DNA of 64,000 nt. It comes from Muscardinus avellanarius (Eukaryota > Chordata > Mammalia > Rodentia > Gliridae). The DNA is taken from assembly GCA_963383645.1 (NCBI GenBank), contig OY726573.1, forward strand, positions 14,051,989 to 14,115,988. The letters are read 5' to 3'. The notes beneath the pieces were generated by a model. That model was not told the DNA's origin, searched no databases, and was given only the letters and a program-made list of their open reading frames with translations. Below are positions 37,341 to 47,639 of this stretch, in pieces; positions within the stretch are counted from its first letter, which is position 1, and the number at the start of each line of letters is the position of its first letter. A program made the translations under genes and the position numbers.

Positions 37341-37375
<35 letters not shown>
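37341..37375. repeat. (GT)n microsatellite
   Basis: About 17 GT units beside the minus-strand SINE. Confidence 0.96.
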
Positions 37376-37377
<2 letters not shown>

Positions 37378-37382
37378 GGGAG

Positions 37383-37573
37383 GAGAGATACTGGGGGTTG
37401 AACCCAGGGATCCGGGAGGATTCTACCTGAGCTACACCTCCAGCCCTTTTTGTTATTTTGTTTTGAAACAGGGTCCTTTTGGTTGGTAAGAGGCTCACTG
37501 AGTTGCCAAGGGTGGTCTCAAACCTGCGATCCTTCTGTCTCAGCCTCCCAAGTACTAGGATTACAGGCATGAA
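37383..37573 (-). mobile_element. B1-ID SINE, old type
   Basis: GAGATACTGGGGGTTGAACC to GATTACAGGCATGAA. The last B1 bases are missing. Confidence 0.87.
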
Positions 37574-38320
37574 GTCCCCCTTTCTTTGCACAAGTCACAC
37601 TGGGCCCCAGGAGCTCACGGAGTGGGGAACCGTGTGGCGTCCCCTGGAACGTGCCCGACGTCCTCCGGGCGTCCTCCTCCAGAGCTGTGAGTGATGCAGA
37701 AAACCGACCACTCAGTCAACTAAAATCACCTCCCAGAGCTGGCCCTCCAGCGGGAGGGGGAGCGGTGGGCATCGGCTGATGGCTGGACCACCACCATGCT
37801 CCAGTTCCTGCATTAGAAACTTACGGACACGGACTCTCTTTTGCATACACCTGTGTGTAATGCCACCGCCGCCTTGAGCCAGTCACTGACTCCGCCGCCC
37901 GGCCCTGGAGTTTTCTGGTTGGTTCAGATTTTTCCCACAAGGTTGGATGCGGGCCGCTCTGCCCCGGGAGCCCTCAGCCTTGGAAGCAGAGCCCACAAGG
38001 TTCCCATTTCTGCCACCGGGTCATCTTAGTTCCCTGGGGGTGAAGCCCCTCACCTTCTACCACCCACTGGCTGTCATCAGCTGGGGGCGCGGCTCTTCCA
38101 AGTTGGAGCCCAGGGCATCCTGGAGGAAGCCAGTCTCCGCCTCCTTCCTTCCTCTTTCTCGGGTGCTGCTCCACTGGTCCCTGTTCCTCTCTCCTCTCTA
38201 GTTCCCCTGAACCCGGCACTGTGCTCCCCCCCCACCCGCGAGGGCTGGGCAGCCCCACCGCTCCTTCCCGGGGCCCTCTCCTGCCTCTGCTCTGTCTCCT
38301 CCCCTTCCTTCCTCCCCATT
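37574..38320. other. Single-copy DNA, no gene seen
   Basis: GC-rich, no repeat recognised. Open frames at 37947-38366 on both strands have no domain. Confidence 0.4.
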
Positions 38321-38800
38321 TCCCTTCCTTTGATTGGACACAATGGAAGATGAAGGCATATTTCAAGAATATTTATGATGTTTATAAAATACAGGGTTAT
38401 TTGATGTGTTTTTTATTTGAAAATCACAGCTCACGAACAAAGTATAGCCCTCTTTAAAAAGCTATCATGAATTTAATTGTTTTTATTGCTATGGAGTCTT
38501 TAATTTTTTTTCCAAGTCCTCCTCCCCCTTTCTCTCTCTCTCTCTCTATTTGAAACCCAAGAAAGGAGAAATTTCCAAGGGTTATTAGTTCGTTAGCTGT
38601 TAGAAGGAATAATTGATCTGTCAACTCACAGTGTTTATATGGATTTGGCTCACAGAATTCATGAGAGCGGGGGCATACGTTGAAGTTCTGCATCAAAAGA
38701 AAACATTTCAGAAGGGACTTCCCCTTCCTTTTTGCGAGATAAAAATTAGCATCTTTCCAGTGATAAAAGGCCCCCTAATTTTTAAGATCTTCCTGACCTT
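38321..38800. promoter_or_regulatory. Candidate conserved non-coding element (inferred)
   Basis: A sharp change from GC-rich to AT-rich sequence. Motifs include CCTTTGATTGGACACAATGG (TCF/LEF-like CTTTGAT and SOX-like ACAATGG), GAATATTTATGATGTTTATA and GAATTTAATTG. No repeat is present. Enhancer function is inferred. Confidence 0.35.
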
Positions 38801-38811
38801 TTTTTTTTTTA

Positions 38812-38870
38812 AGTGGTACTGAAGATTAAATCCAGGGGAGTTCTACCTCTGAGCTATACCCCCGGCCCTA

Positions 38871-38917
<47 letters not shown>

Positions 38918-39020
38918 TAAATAGGGTCTCACTAAGTTGCTAAGCCCGGCCATGAACCTCAATCCTCCCGTCTCAGCCTTCCAAGTACTAGGATGCCAGG
39001 CATGTGCCACCGCACCTGGC
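38812..39020 (-). mobile_element. B1-ID SINE, old type, with (TTA)n
   Basis: AGTGGTACTGAAGATTAAAT, a TTA repeat (38872-38916), ending GTGCCACCGCACCTGGCGC. Confidence 0.88.
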
Positions 39021-40073
39021 GCTTCCTGTGCCCAAGGACCTACACCTGCAGTATTTGCACCTCCACCTGTAATAATTAATTGGCTATGTATTTCAACCAC
39101 AAAAAAAAAATGGGTCGTAAATATTATAAGGCCTTTGCTTTCTGCCAGTGGCTTTTTCCCTTGTAAAAGGAACGGAACACAGCTAACATTTCTTCAAACT
39201 CAAATGAGGTTTTTGCTTTTTTTTTTTTTTTTTAAAGCCAATGCACCCAAATTGGGTTTGCCTCACAAAGGAGAGCTGGACTGCAGAGCTAACAGACCCA
39301 TCATTAGCCATCCCTGCTCTCTTAAATGCCCCGTCCATTGCTCCGCTCACAATGTAGGGCTCAGGCCGTAAACAAGGGATCCGAGGGGACTCTGGACAGG
39401 AAGCATACAATGGACGGGATAAATTTCTTTAGCATAAATAGCAGTCTCCAAGGGTGACTGGTGTGAATGGCTCCCCGCCGCGAGGGTCTCTGTGCCCACA
39501 GAGGAGAGCTGTGGCTTTAAGAGCTCTGGTCCCACCCCCTGGGCTGTGGAAGAGCTGGGCCTTCCCTGCTGGGCTTGGTCCTCGGGCCCCCTGGGGGCCT
39601 CCTCCTTCCTTTCAAGCTGTGAGTCCTAAGGAACTCGGTGACAGCTTCTCTTTCATTCTGCTCTGCAAATCCTTGAGCTGTTCCTAGTGCTTTCAAAAGG
39701 AAAATATAAGACATTTTACTTATTCTGTCCGGCCGGACCACGGAAGCCTGGTAAGACCCAGGGTTATCTGGCAGCAAGGCTGGAGGAGATCTTCCTCTCT
39801 GCGGTACCTCGGGCTCCTGAGATGACAGCGACCCGCAGTTCAAGCTTCCCACACCCGGCCCGTCCTGCTCTCCGGGCTGCCCGTGCTGCCCAGGACCTGC
39901 GTGCTGCTGAGCAGCGTCTAGAGAACCCACGGGCAGAACAATACCAATAAAAGAAAAGTGTATCCAACAGGAAATGTCAAAAGTGTAATTTCTTAGTAGC
40001 TGTGGGCCATAAAGTTCAGGTTCCAAAGTAAAGATGTGCTTTTGGAAGATTTTTGTTTTGTTTTGTTTTGTTT
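39021..40073. other. Single-copy DNA, no gene seen
   Basis: About 1 kb without a recognised repeat. AT-rich at 39060-39240, GC-rich at 39450-39920. The open frames (39687-39950 plus and others) lack domains. Some of it could be conserved regulatory DNA. Confidence 0.4.
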
Positions 40074-40134
40074 TTGGTGGTACTGTGGTTCCTGGAAGCC
40101 CTTCTACCTCCGGGCTACACTCCCAGACCATGTA

Positions 40135-40195
<61 letters not shown>

Positions 40196-40313
40196 TTTTT
40201 TTTTTTTGAAACAGGGTCTCTTAAGCCAGCAAGGCTGGCTCTGAACCAGCGCGATCCTCCTGTCTCTGCCTCCCAAGCGCGGGGATGACAAGCGTGCACC
40301 ACCACACCTGGCT
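40074..40313 (-). mobile_element. B1-ID SINE, T type, with internal TG/TA repeat
   Basis: GTGGTTCCTGGAAGCCCTTC, a TG then TA expansion (40134-40192) where the linker normally lies, GGGTCTCTTAAGCCAGCAAG, ending CACCACCACACCTGGCTA. Confidence 0.93.
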
Positions 40314-40339
40314 AGGCCTTCCCTTTTTTGACGTCCTGG

Positions 40340-40941
40340 TTAAAATGTTGAAAATAGAGTTAGGGAGCTCTTCAAGGAGGCAAACACTAACCAGGTTATT
40401 AACAACAACTTTAATCAAGAACCTGGCACATTCAGGGAATCAGCCAGCCGTAGGGGAAGGGACCAACAAGCCACACGTCCAGAGAGTAGTCCTGGTCGGC
40501 CGACTGAGTCACATGGTGGAGCGAAGTACAGATGTTTTATAGGCATGCCGATTCTCTTATGATATCTGTAGTCTCGCGACCTCTGGAGTATGTCTCATGA
40601 TCTTTGAAGTCTCGAGGCACCTGGATTCTTGCGATATCTCTACTTCTAGTTTCCGGGCTTCCGCCTCTTGTCCCCGCTGCGGGGTCATGTGGGGGGACCC
40701 GACCTATCACTGGTATTGCATAGAGGGCTTCATTCACACTTCACACATGCCTCTTATCTTTCCAATACTGCGGCTCCTGTTCCTCTGTGTATTACTATTA
40801 TAACTTTAAGTAACCTGCTCCTACTATTTCTTGACTGTAGAACCTGCTGCTTTGCTTTTCTTCTTCTCTTCTAGTCAGGTCTATCTACTTCTAGTAATGT
40901 TTACTATTCCATTTTAACCACAGTTAAGATTTTTATACTGT
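40340..40941 (-). mobile_element. Possible LTR-like sequence, family unknown
   Basis: The minus strand near 40400 reads like a polyadenylation region (TTGATTAAAGTTGTTG), and the block lacks SINEs and domains. It looks unlike the other single-copy stretches, with many short direct repeats of TCTCGCGA-like and CTTCTAGT motifs. No target-site duplication was found, so the call is tentative. Confidence 0.3.
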
Positions 40942-41142
40942 GCCGGGCGTGATGGTGCACGCCTGTAATCCCCGCGCTTGGGAGGCTGAGACAGGAGGAT
41001 CGCACAGGTTCGAAGCCAGCCTCAGCTACTTAGTGAGGCTCTCAGCAACTTAGCGAGACCCTGTTTCCAAATAAAGTATAAAATAGGTCTGGGAGTATAG
41101 CCCAGAGGTCGAAAAGCCCCTGGGTTCCACCCCAGTACCACC
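40942..41142 (+). mobile_element. B1-ID SINE, F type, with target duplication
   Basis: GTGCCGGGCGTGATGGTGCA, GTCTGGGAGTATAGCCCAGA, ending CCACCCCAGTACCACC. The tail is an A/GA repeat. GATTTTTATACTGT before and GATTTCTATACTGT after are a target-site duplication with one mismatch. Confidence 0.95.
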
Positions 41143-41187
41143 AAAAAAGAAAAAAAAAAGAGAGAGAGGGAGAGGGAGAGGGAGAGG

Positions 41188-41225
<38 letters not shown>

Positions 41226-41226
41226 A
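41143..41226. repeat. (GA)n microsatellite
   Basis: About 70 bp of GA and GGGAGA in the SINE tail. Confidence 0.96.
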
Positions 41227-41249
41227 TTTCTATACTGTAATTGTACATG

Positions 41250-41382
41250 GGGGGTGCTGGGGATTGAACCTAGGGTTATTATACCTCTAGATACACCCCA
41301 GCCCTTTTAATTTCTTATTTTGAAACAGCATCTCACTAAGTTACTGCACCCTAGCCTTGAACTATAATCTTCCTATCTCCAC

Positions 41383-41385
<3 letters not shown>
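41250..41385 (-). mobile_element. Old SINE, first part (split)
   Basis: GGGTGCTGGGGATTGAACCT to TCTTCCTATCTCCACC. The rest of its B1 half is at 41660-41707. Confidence 0.8.
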
Positions 41386-41419
<34 letters not shown>

Positions 41420-41458
41420 TTTCTTTCTTTCTTCCTTTCTTTCTTTCTTCCTTTCCTC
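41384..41458. repeat. (CTTT)n microsatellite
   Basis: About 70 bp of TTTC units; the tail of the inserted SINE read in reverse. Confidence 0.96.
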
Positions 41459-41459
41459 T

Positions 41460-41659
41460 CCTGGTACTGGGAATAAAACCCAGAGGTATTATACTTTGAG
41501 CTACACCCCAGCCCTAATATTCTTTTTCCTTTGGAAACAGAGTCTCACAGAGTTGCTAAAAGCCTCACTAAGTTGCCAAGGCTGGCTTTGAACCTGGGGT
41601 CCACCTGTCTCTACCTCCCAAGTACTGGGATGACAGGCGTGCGCCACCACACCCGGCTT
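41460..41659 (-). mobile_element. B1-ID SINE, old/F mosaic, nested
   Basis: CCTGGTACTGGGAATAAAAC, AGCCTCACTAAGTTGCCAAG, ending GCGCCACCACACCCGGCTTC. It is inserted in the old minus-strand SINE. Confidence 0.88.
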
Positions 41660-41707
41660 CAGCCTTTTGAGAGCTGTGATTTCAGGCGTGCACCACTGCA
41701 CCTGGCT
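41660..41707 (-). mobile_element. B1 end of the split old SINE
   Basis: AGCCTTTTGAGAGCTGTGAT to GCACCACTGCACCTGGCTA. Confidence 0.72.
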
Positions 41708-41757
41708 AGGTCTTTTAATAGCTACGGACCTTTTTGTGCTTGGCTTTTAATTTTATT

Positions 41758-41838
41758 TTTATTGGTGCTGGGGGTTGAGCCCAGGGGCCTTGCTCATGCT
41801 AGGTATACGCATCTCACCGTGAACCCTCACACTCAGCT
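41758..41838 (-). mobile_element. Free-standing ID element, old
   Basis: TTGGTGCTGGGGGTTGAGCC, then CTTGCTCATGCTAGGTATAC, the classical ID core in reverse. Confidence 0.72.
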
Positions 41839-42311
41839 ACCAGAGCCTCTCCTTCTTCTCGTCTGAACCCCTTCTGTTGGAGCCTGTGATTGTTTCGTGG
41901 GTACAATATTTTTTCCATGTCTCTTTATTATACTAACTAGATATTTTTGCCATGTTGTGTTCTGCTTTCAGATTCTTCTATTATTAGAATCATTTTCGTA
42001 TCCTCTAGAGTCGGTTTTTATTTTGTGCTTCCTGGGTGCTGTGGGCTCGCTTGCTGGATGAATCTTGGGGGGGGGGGTGTCATATGTAAGAACCTGGAGG
42101 GGGAGGGGCGATGGGACGCTCTGTACAATGGACAGGTGTGTTGACCGATAGCCCGACACCTGCTACTGGAGAACCCCACCGCCACCTCAGCCTCTGTCCC
42201 CATCAGAGGACCCTGCTGTAAGACAACAGCACCCGCTTAACGAGCAGCCCTAGCACCCAGAGACGGTTCACCCCATTCTTTGTGCCTTGGGGTGGGGGGC
42301 AGCGTACAGGG
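41839..42311. other. Single-copy DNA, no gene seen
   Basis: No repeat recognised apart from a short G run at 42067-42077. Confidence 0.4.
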
Positions 42312-42421
42312 CATTGCTGAGGGGCTCCCTACGTGGCTGAGGCTGGCCTTGAACCTGCGATCCTCCTGTCTCAGCCTCCCAAGAAACTGGCATTACAGCC
42401 ATGCACCATCACACCCAACTC
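42312..42421 (-). mobile_element. B1 half of an old SINE
   Basis: TTGCTGAGGGGCTCCCTACG to GCACCATCACACCCAACT. Confidence 0.8.
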
Positions 42422-42830
42422 TTTAGAGAAAACAGTCCTGCTGTGTGTGAAAGGAGGACATACTTGAGGTCTAGGGTTTTTATCACTTGGTAACTGGGGG
42501 CTCCATAAGGGGATCTGCAGAGAATCCTGGTCATACTCCTGTCATTTCTATTCATTTTACCCAAATCTATCTACAGAAATCCTGGTCCACGTCCTCAAGA
42601 CTGGGTAAAAACAAAAACAGCCCCTGTTTTTCCCTGCTCGATTTTCATCCCTCTCTCAGAACTTTCGCTTGTGATAGCAGATGTGCGGGGTTTCCCACGC
42701 GTCCGTTCATCGGTGGGTACCAACTGGGTGTGCCACGGTTTAGTTCAATTCTAATTCTATCTGCCTGGAGTTAGAGTCACATCCCTCAGGTTGAGGGTTC
42801 CGACTGTCCCCACTTCAGATGTTGCCATGG
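42422..42830. other. Single-copy DNA, no gene seen
   Basis: No repeat or domain recognised. Confidence 0.4.
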
Positions 42831-42893
42831 CCAGAATATTTCATAATTCATGTTGAAACCTCCTCCCCATGGTGGAATTAAGAGGCGAGGCCT
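42831..42893 (+). mobile_element. Possible MaLR-type LTR fragment (old)
   Basis: AATTCATGTTGAAACCTCCT and GGTGGAATTAAGAGGCGAGG match the order found in MLT/MST LTRs (TTGAAATCCTAA ... GGAGGTGGGGCC). It is cut off by a SINE at 42895. Confidence 0.45.
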
Positions 42894-42894
42894 T

Positions 42895-43064
42895 AGCCGG
42901 GCATGGTGGCTCATGCCTATATCGTCTTAGTACTTGGGAGGATTGCAGGTTCAAGGCCACCCTCAGCAACTTAGTAAGAGCCTTAGCAACGTAGCAAGAC
43001 CCTATTTCAAAACAAAAAATAGAAAGGGCTGGAGGTAGAATGCCCCTGGTTCAAGCTCCAGTAC
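42895..43064 (+). mobile_element. B1-ID SINE, old type
   Basis: TAGCCGGGCATGGTGGCTCA to GTTCAAGCTCCAGTAC. Confidence 0.9.
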
Positions 43065-43312
43065 TTAAAAACAGAAAAAGAAAAACAGAACACAAATGTC
43101 TCAGATCAGAACGGACCCACCAGGAGTCTTTAAATCAATTGGACCCTCTCTGCCCAGAGGGGCTGAAACCCAGCAGATTCCGGTCCTGTCTCTCCTGTGC
43201 CTCCCAGGAGCCACCGAACATGCCAGGACACTGCCAAGCCGGCAGGTGCGCGACATTCCTTTTTCATAACACAGAGAAAACCTTCACCACTGTCCACTTA
43301 AACCACCATTGT

Positions 43313-43510
43313 TGCCGGGCGTGGTGGCGCACGCTTGTAATCCCCGCGCTTGGGAGGCAGAGACGGGAGGATCGCGCAGGTTCAAAGCCAGCCTCAGCTA
43401 CTTACTGAGGCTCTCGGCAACTTAGACCCTGTTTCCAAATAAAAGAGTATGAAATAGATCTGGGAGTATAGCCCAGAGGTAGAAGGGTTTCCAGGAACCC
43501 CAGTACCACC
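43313..43510 (+). mobile_element. B1-ID SINE, F body with T-type tail
   Basis: TTGCCGGGCGTGGTGGCGCA, full CTCAGCTACTTACTGAGGCT, then AGAAGGGTTTCCAGGAACCC. Like the copy at 20047, it links types F and T. The tail is an AAAT repeat (43511-43540). Confidence 0.92.
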
Positions 43511-43712
43511 AATAAATAAATAAATAAATAAATAAATAACCAAAACAAAACAAAACAAAAAATTGTTTAAGGTACAGATGCCAATCACAAGTCTAGGTCT
43601 CCAGAACTTTTTATAAATTGGAAGTTCTCATGATCCCTGACTCAAGTCTGATCATTTGTATACAGGGAACCTCTTTACTTACATTTACCCAGTAACTATA
43701 AAAGAATACATG

Positions 43713-43936
43713 CGAGCCTGGCGTGGTGGCACACGCTTATAATCCCAGCATTCGGGAGGCTGAAACCGGAGGATTGCGGTTCGTGGATAGCCTCAGCTAC
43801 TTAGTGAGGCCCTCTGCAACTCAGTGAAACCCTATTTCAAAATAAAGAATTAAAAAAAAAATAGGGCTGGGGGTGTAGCTCAGAGAATGCCCCTGGGTTC
43901 CATCCCCAGTACTGTGGAGGAAAAAAAAAAAAAAAA
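43713..43936 (+). mobile_element. B1-ID SINE, D type
   Basis: GAGCCTGGCGTGGTGGCACA, GGTTCGTGGATAGCCTCAGC, ending CCATCCCCAGTACTG, with an A tail. Confidence 0.92.
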
Positions 43937-44248
43937 TTTCCCCATCTCCATGGACACAGCCTGGAGTTAGGATATCCCACAGGGCTCCACCTCGGAGCCC
44001 TCTCTCTGGCCTGGCCCCCTATCATCCCGTGGCCTTCTCCGGTCATACCTGCCCTTTAACCTCCATGTGACCTTCGCCCCTGAGCCTTGTTCATTCTCCT
44101 GACAGAGCAACACAGTGTACTGGCTTGCTGTGTGAGCCCGGCCAAGTGGGCGCTCCCTTCACCCCTGCCTGGCAGCGCGCGATCCCTCACCCCAACTTTC
44201 TTGTGCATTCCCCTCCCAATACGCCCCTACGTTGATTTGTTTGTTTAT
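43937..44248. other. Single-copy DNA, no gene seen
   Basis: No repeat or domain recognised. Confidence 0.4.
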
Positions 44249-44442
44249 TGTGGTGCCCGGGACTGAACCAGGGGTGCTCTACCTCTAAATTAAACCCCTA
44301 CTCCTTCCTTCCTTCTTTCCTTCCTTCCTTCCTTCCTTCCTTCCTTCTTTTTTTTCCTGTTAAGTTGTCAGGGCTGATCTCAAACCTGCAATCCTCCTGT
44401 CTCAGCCTCTCAGGTACTGGGATTACAGGCATGCACCACCAA
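44249..44442 (-). mobile_element. B1-ID SINE, old, with (TTCC)n inside
   Basis: TGTGGTGCCCGGGACTGAAC, a TTCC repeat (44303-44347), then GTTGTCAGGGCTGATCTCAA to GCATGCACCACCA. Confidence 0.83.
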
Positions 44443-44482
44443 ACCCTCATTCCTTCCTAAATTTAATAAGAATGTAACATTA

Positions 44483-44690
44483 AGCCGGGCGTGGTGGCGC
44501 CCCCGCTTGTAATCCCCGCGCTTGGGAGGCGGAGACAGGAGGACCGCGCAGGTTCGAAGCCAGCCTCGGCTACTTAGTGAGGCGCTCAGCAACTTAGTGA
44601 GACCCTGTTTCAAAAATAAAATATGAAATAGGGCTGGGAGTATAGCCGGAGGTAGAAAGCCTCTGGGTTCCACCCCCAGTAGTACCCCCC
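44483..44690 (+). mobile_element. B1-ID SINE, F type
   Basis: AGCCGGGCGTGGTGGCGCCC, GAGGCGCTCAGCAACTTAGT, ending CCACCCCCAGTAGTACC with a CA tail. Confidence 0.94.
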
Positions 44691-44711
44691 ACACACACAC
44701 ACACAAAGAAT

Positions 44712-44905
44712 ATAATGTTAGATAATACTTGTCAAGTACTTACCATGTACAAGTGCTATTCCAAGCACTTTATAACATAGTAACTCGGCGAATCCTCCCA
44801 ATTCGGTGAGACATGCAGTATCCACATTTTGGAGCCGAAGTACAGAAGGGTGATTTGCCCAAGGCCGCACAGCTAGTGAGTGGTTGAACTTGGATTCAGA
44901 CTGTC
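44712..44905 (+). mobile_element. MIR element (old tRNA-type SINE)
   Basis: Nearly full-length: AGTACTTACCATGTACAAGT, AGCACTTTATAACATAGTAA, ATTTTGGAGCCGAAGTACAG, and the conserved MIR core TTGCCCAAGGCCGCACAGCT, then GTGAGTGGTTGAACTTGGAT. MIR predates placental radiation. Confidence 0.9.
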
Positions 44906-44980
44906 TGCATTCTTAATAAATTATACTCTATTTGGACTCCCTCATTTATTTTATTTTATTTATTTTATTATTTTATTTTT

Positions 44981-45184
44981 TTGTGGGTCTGGGGATGGAA
45001 CCCTAGGGCATTTGACCTCCAATCTACACCCCCTGCCCTACTTTTTATTCTTTATTTTGAAACCGGGTCTCACTGAGTTGCAGAGGGCCTCAGTAAGTAG
45101 CTGAGGCTGTCCATGAACGGCGATCCTCCAGGTCTCAGCCTCCCGAATGCTGGGATTACAAGCGTGCGCCACCACGCCCGGCTC
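44981..45184 (-). mobile_element. B1-ID SINE, D type
   Basis: TTGTGGGTCTGGGGATGGAA, GAGTTGCAGAGGGCCTCAGT, ending GCGCCACCACGCCCGGCTC. Confidence 0.94.
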
Positions 45185-45545
45185 GTCCCTCGTTTATTTT
45201 AATCAAAATTCAAATAGGGATGCCAGGATGTCTGTGCATCATTGCCTGAATATTAAGACATTTTCCCTGCTTAGCTATAAATGTGATTAACATCTCACTG
45301 ATCACATCACACGCTGCGCTTTCTCAAAGCAGCGCTCTATGACTCTGCCCACAAAATGTTTCTTAATGAAAATTGTTTCTTTCTCTCTCCCACGTTATTC
45401 TGGTGGAATCTCCATTCTTAATGTGAACTGTAGGCTGATATTATGACAGTGTCCTAGGCAGCCATTAAATGGCTAGGTTGGTGGATCTTCTGTATTAACC
45501 CACTGATTTCTTCTCTTCAAAATATCAACTCTTTATTATGTGTGT
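45185..45545. other. Repeat-free AT-rich block, no gene seen
   Basis: AT-rich with homogeneous composition (45200-45540), no repeat recognised; possibly conserved non-coding DNA. Confidence 0.35.
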
Positions 45546-45760
45546 ATGGCAGTAGAGATTAAACCCAGGGGCATTCTACCTCTGAGCTACACTCCCACCC
45601 CATTTTTATTTTTTGGTTTTGAAACAGGGTGGCCTGTTTTGAAGCGCTAGGTTGCCGAGAGTCTCACTAAGCGGATGAGGTTATCCTTGAACCCGTGATC
45701 CTCCAGTCTCGGCCTCCCAGGTACCGGGATTACAGGTTGTGGGCCACCATGCCTGGCGTT
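45546..45760 (-). mobile_element. B1-ID SINE, old type
   Basis: ATGGCAGTAGAGATTAAACC to GGGCCACCATGCCTGGCG. Confidence 0.9.
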
Positions 45761-46113
45761 GAAAATACCAGTTCTGTTCCATCCAGTAAGGCATAACCTC
45801 ATACATGAAGCAATTTGGAGTGTCGACTGTCTTTCAAGAGAAATCTAACATGGTATCTAGACTTTGGGTTCCAAAAGCAGGTGGTATAGATCTGAATCCC
45901 AGCTCTAGCGTCTGGATCTTTGGACCTTCGGCTATCCCATCCACAGCAGTAGGGATGGCCACACTGTCCACTCTGTGTGAACAAATCACCATGGACCGCT
46001 GTGACCAGCGCCACCCCACCTCACAAAGTGGGTCTCTGCTCACCACATCGCCCTCTCCCTCCCCAGACGACCATGCGCCTTCGCCAACACAGAACTTTGA
46101 TAAAACATGCCCT
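45761..46113. other. Single-copy DNA, no gene seen
   Basis: Overlapping 112- and 71-codon frames on opposite strands at 45799-46143 have no domain. Confidence 0.4.
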
Positions 46114-46340
46114 TTAGCCAGGCATGGTGGCGCACGCTTGTAATCCCGGAGCTTGGGAGGGCTGAGACAGGAGGATCGCGCAGGTTCGAAGCCAGCCTCA
46201 GCTACTTAGTGAGGCTCTCAGCAACTTAGTGAGACCCTTTTTCCAAATAAAATATAAAATGGGTCTGGGAGTATAGCCCGGAGGTAGAAAAGCCCCTGGG
46301 TTCCATCCCCAGTACCACCAAAAAAAAAAAAAAAAAAAAA
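46114..46340 (+). mobile_element. B1-ID SINE, F type
   Basis: AGCCAGGCATGGTGGCGCAC to CCATCCCCAGTACCACC, 20 bp A tail. ATGCCCTTTA before (46107) and after (46340) is a target-site duplication. Confidence 0.95.
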
Positions 46341-46426
46341 TGCCCTTTACTGCAGGTCCCTCCTGAGATGGGAGCAGGTGCCACTCTACCCAAAGCAGAT
46401 ATTCCCTGAAAGAGGAGAAAGTAAGA

Positions 46427-46625
46427 ATCGGGCGTGGTGGTGCACGCTTGTAATCCCAGCATTCGGGAGGCTGAGACAGGAGAATCGCGGTTGGCAGACA
46501 GCCTCAGCTACTTAGTGAGGCCCTCTGCAACTTAGTGAGACCCTGCTTCCAAATAAAGAATAAAAAATAGGGCTGGGGATGTAGCTTGAAGGTAGAATAC
46601 CCTTGGGTTCCATCCCCAGTACCAC
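46427..46625 (+). mobile_element. B1-ID SINE, D type
   Basis: AATCGGGCGTGGTGGTGCAC, GCGGTTGGCAGACAGCCTCA, ending CCATCCCCAGTACCAC. Confidence 0.93.
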
Positions 46626-46679
46626 AAACAAAACAAAACTGGAAAAAAAAAAAAACCTGAAAAACCCACTGTTTGAAAA

Positions 46680-47165
46680 GTTGAATGAAAATGAACAGGG
46701 TGAAGGCATTTGTTGCTTCTAAAGACGTCCCCTCTGTGCAGATGCTCCAGGCTCCAGTGATGAATGTGGGAGCTCCCAGAGGCAGGGGGTTTCGGGGGCT
46801 GAATTTCCCAGGGTTTAATCATTTCCTAAGGCCGCTGAGTGTGACTTTTTCCCCAATAATCTACTTATCTCAGTCATTTACCCCTCCTGCTGCATTGCAG
46901 GGAAAATGAGCCGCCCAGGTTGCTCGCATGGTAAGTAGCTGGGAATTGTGGAGCCTTCAAGAAGCCGCCTGGGTTAATTGTGGCAGCCCGAGCTAATGGT
47001 TTCCCGTGTGAGCTGACAGGTTAAGTGCAGAAGGGGCCTGAAAACACCCTTTATCACGAGTACCAAGCATTTGAAAAGCTGAAACCTTACAAATGTTCGC
47101 TTCACAGAAGACATTTTCCCTCGCAGTGTAAATGGGTGAGAAAAACGTCCTTGAGCTAGGAACTC
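46680..47165. promoter_or_regulatory. Candidate conserved non-coding element (inferred)
   Basis: A repeat-free 480 bp block with homeodomain- and GATA-like sites (GGTTTAATCATTTCC, TACTTATCTCAG, TGGGTTAATTGTGG, GAGCTAATGG). Enhancer function is inferred only. Confidence 0.35.
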
Positions 47166-47388
47166 GGGATTTTTTCTTTTTTTTTTTTTTTTTTTTTTCA
47201 AATAGCCAGGGATGTTGACAGTGGGGGGAGATTTTTGTTTTTGATTTTGTGTTCCAAACGGACCACACTCATTTGGTTAAGCCAGAATTTGAAGAATAAC
47301 CTACTCATTGCCAACAAACACGCAGAAAAATCATTTCTGGGCAAAATGCAAATAGGCTTCCTGAGGTTTTTATTTTTATTCATTTGTT
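47166..47388. other. Poly-T run and single-copy DNA
   Basis: A T run at 47171-47198 has no recognisable SINE attached. No gene seen. Confidence 0.4.
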
Positions 47389-47498
47389 GATTTCAAGATA
47401 GCGTCTTGCGATGTTACCCGGGAGTTATCCAACTCCTGGGCTCAAGGGGCCCTCCTGCCTCCGCCTTTTGAATTTCTGGCACGACCTGGTACCCAGCT
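47389..47498 (-). mobile_element. Monomeric B1-like SINE (old)
   Basis: GATTTCAAGATAGCGTCTTG, CGATGTTACCCGGGAGTTAT, CAACTCCTGGGCTCAAGGGG to GACCTGGTACCCAGC. It keeps more 7SL-like sequence (CCCGGGAGTTATCCAACTCC) than the fused B1 halves and has no ID half. Confidence 0.65.
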
Positions 47499-47512
47499 TT
47501 TGGCTTTCTGAA

Positions 47513-47546
47513 ATTTTCTGAATACATGTGCATGTATTCAGAAAAT
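47513..47546. repeat. Perfect 34 bp palindrome
   Basis: ATTTTCTGAATACATG at 47513-47528 and its exact reverse complement at 47531-47546 are separated by only two bases. A TATG-rich alternating tract follows to 47612. Confidence 0.97.
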
Positions 47547-47615
47547 ATATATGTATACATACATGTATATGTATACACATATATGTATATGTGTACATAT
47601 ATGTGTACATATGTG
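47547..47615. repeat. (TATG)n-like alternating purine-pyrimidine tract
   Basis: ATATGTATACATACATGT-type units; prone to secondary structure and Z-DNA. Confidence 0.9.
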
Positions 47616-47639
47616 AATGTCCATTCGTGCACATTTTGT

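Noticed and set aside
39517..40305. 262-codon minus-strand frame
   Set aside because: It runs through a T-type SINE and its TG/TA repeat into unique DNA; composite frames through SINEs are not genes.
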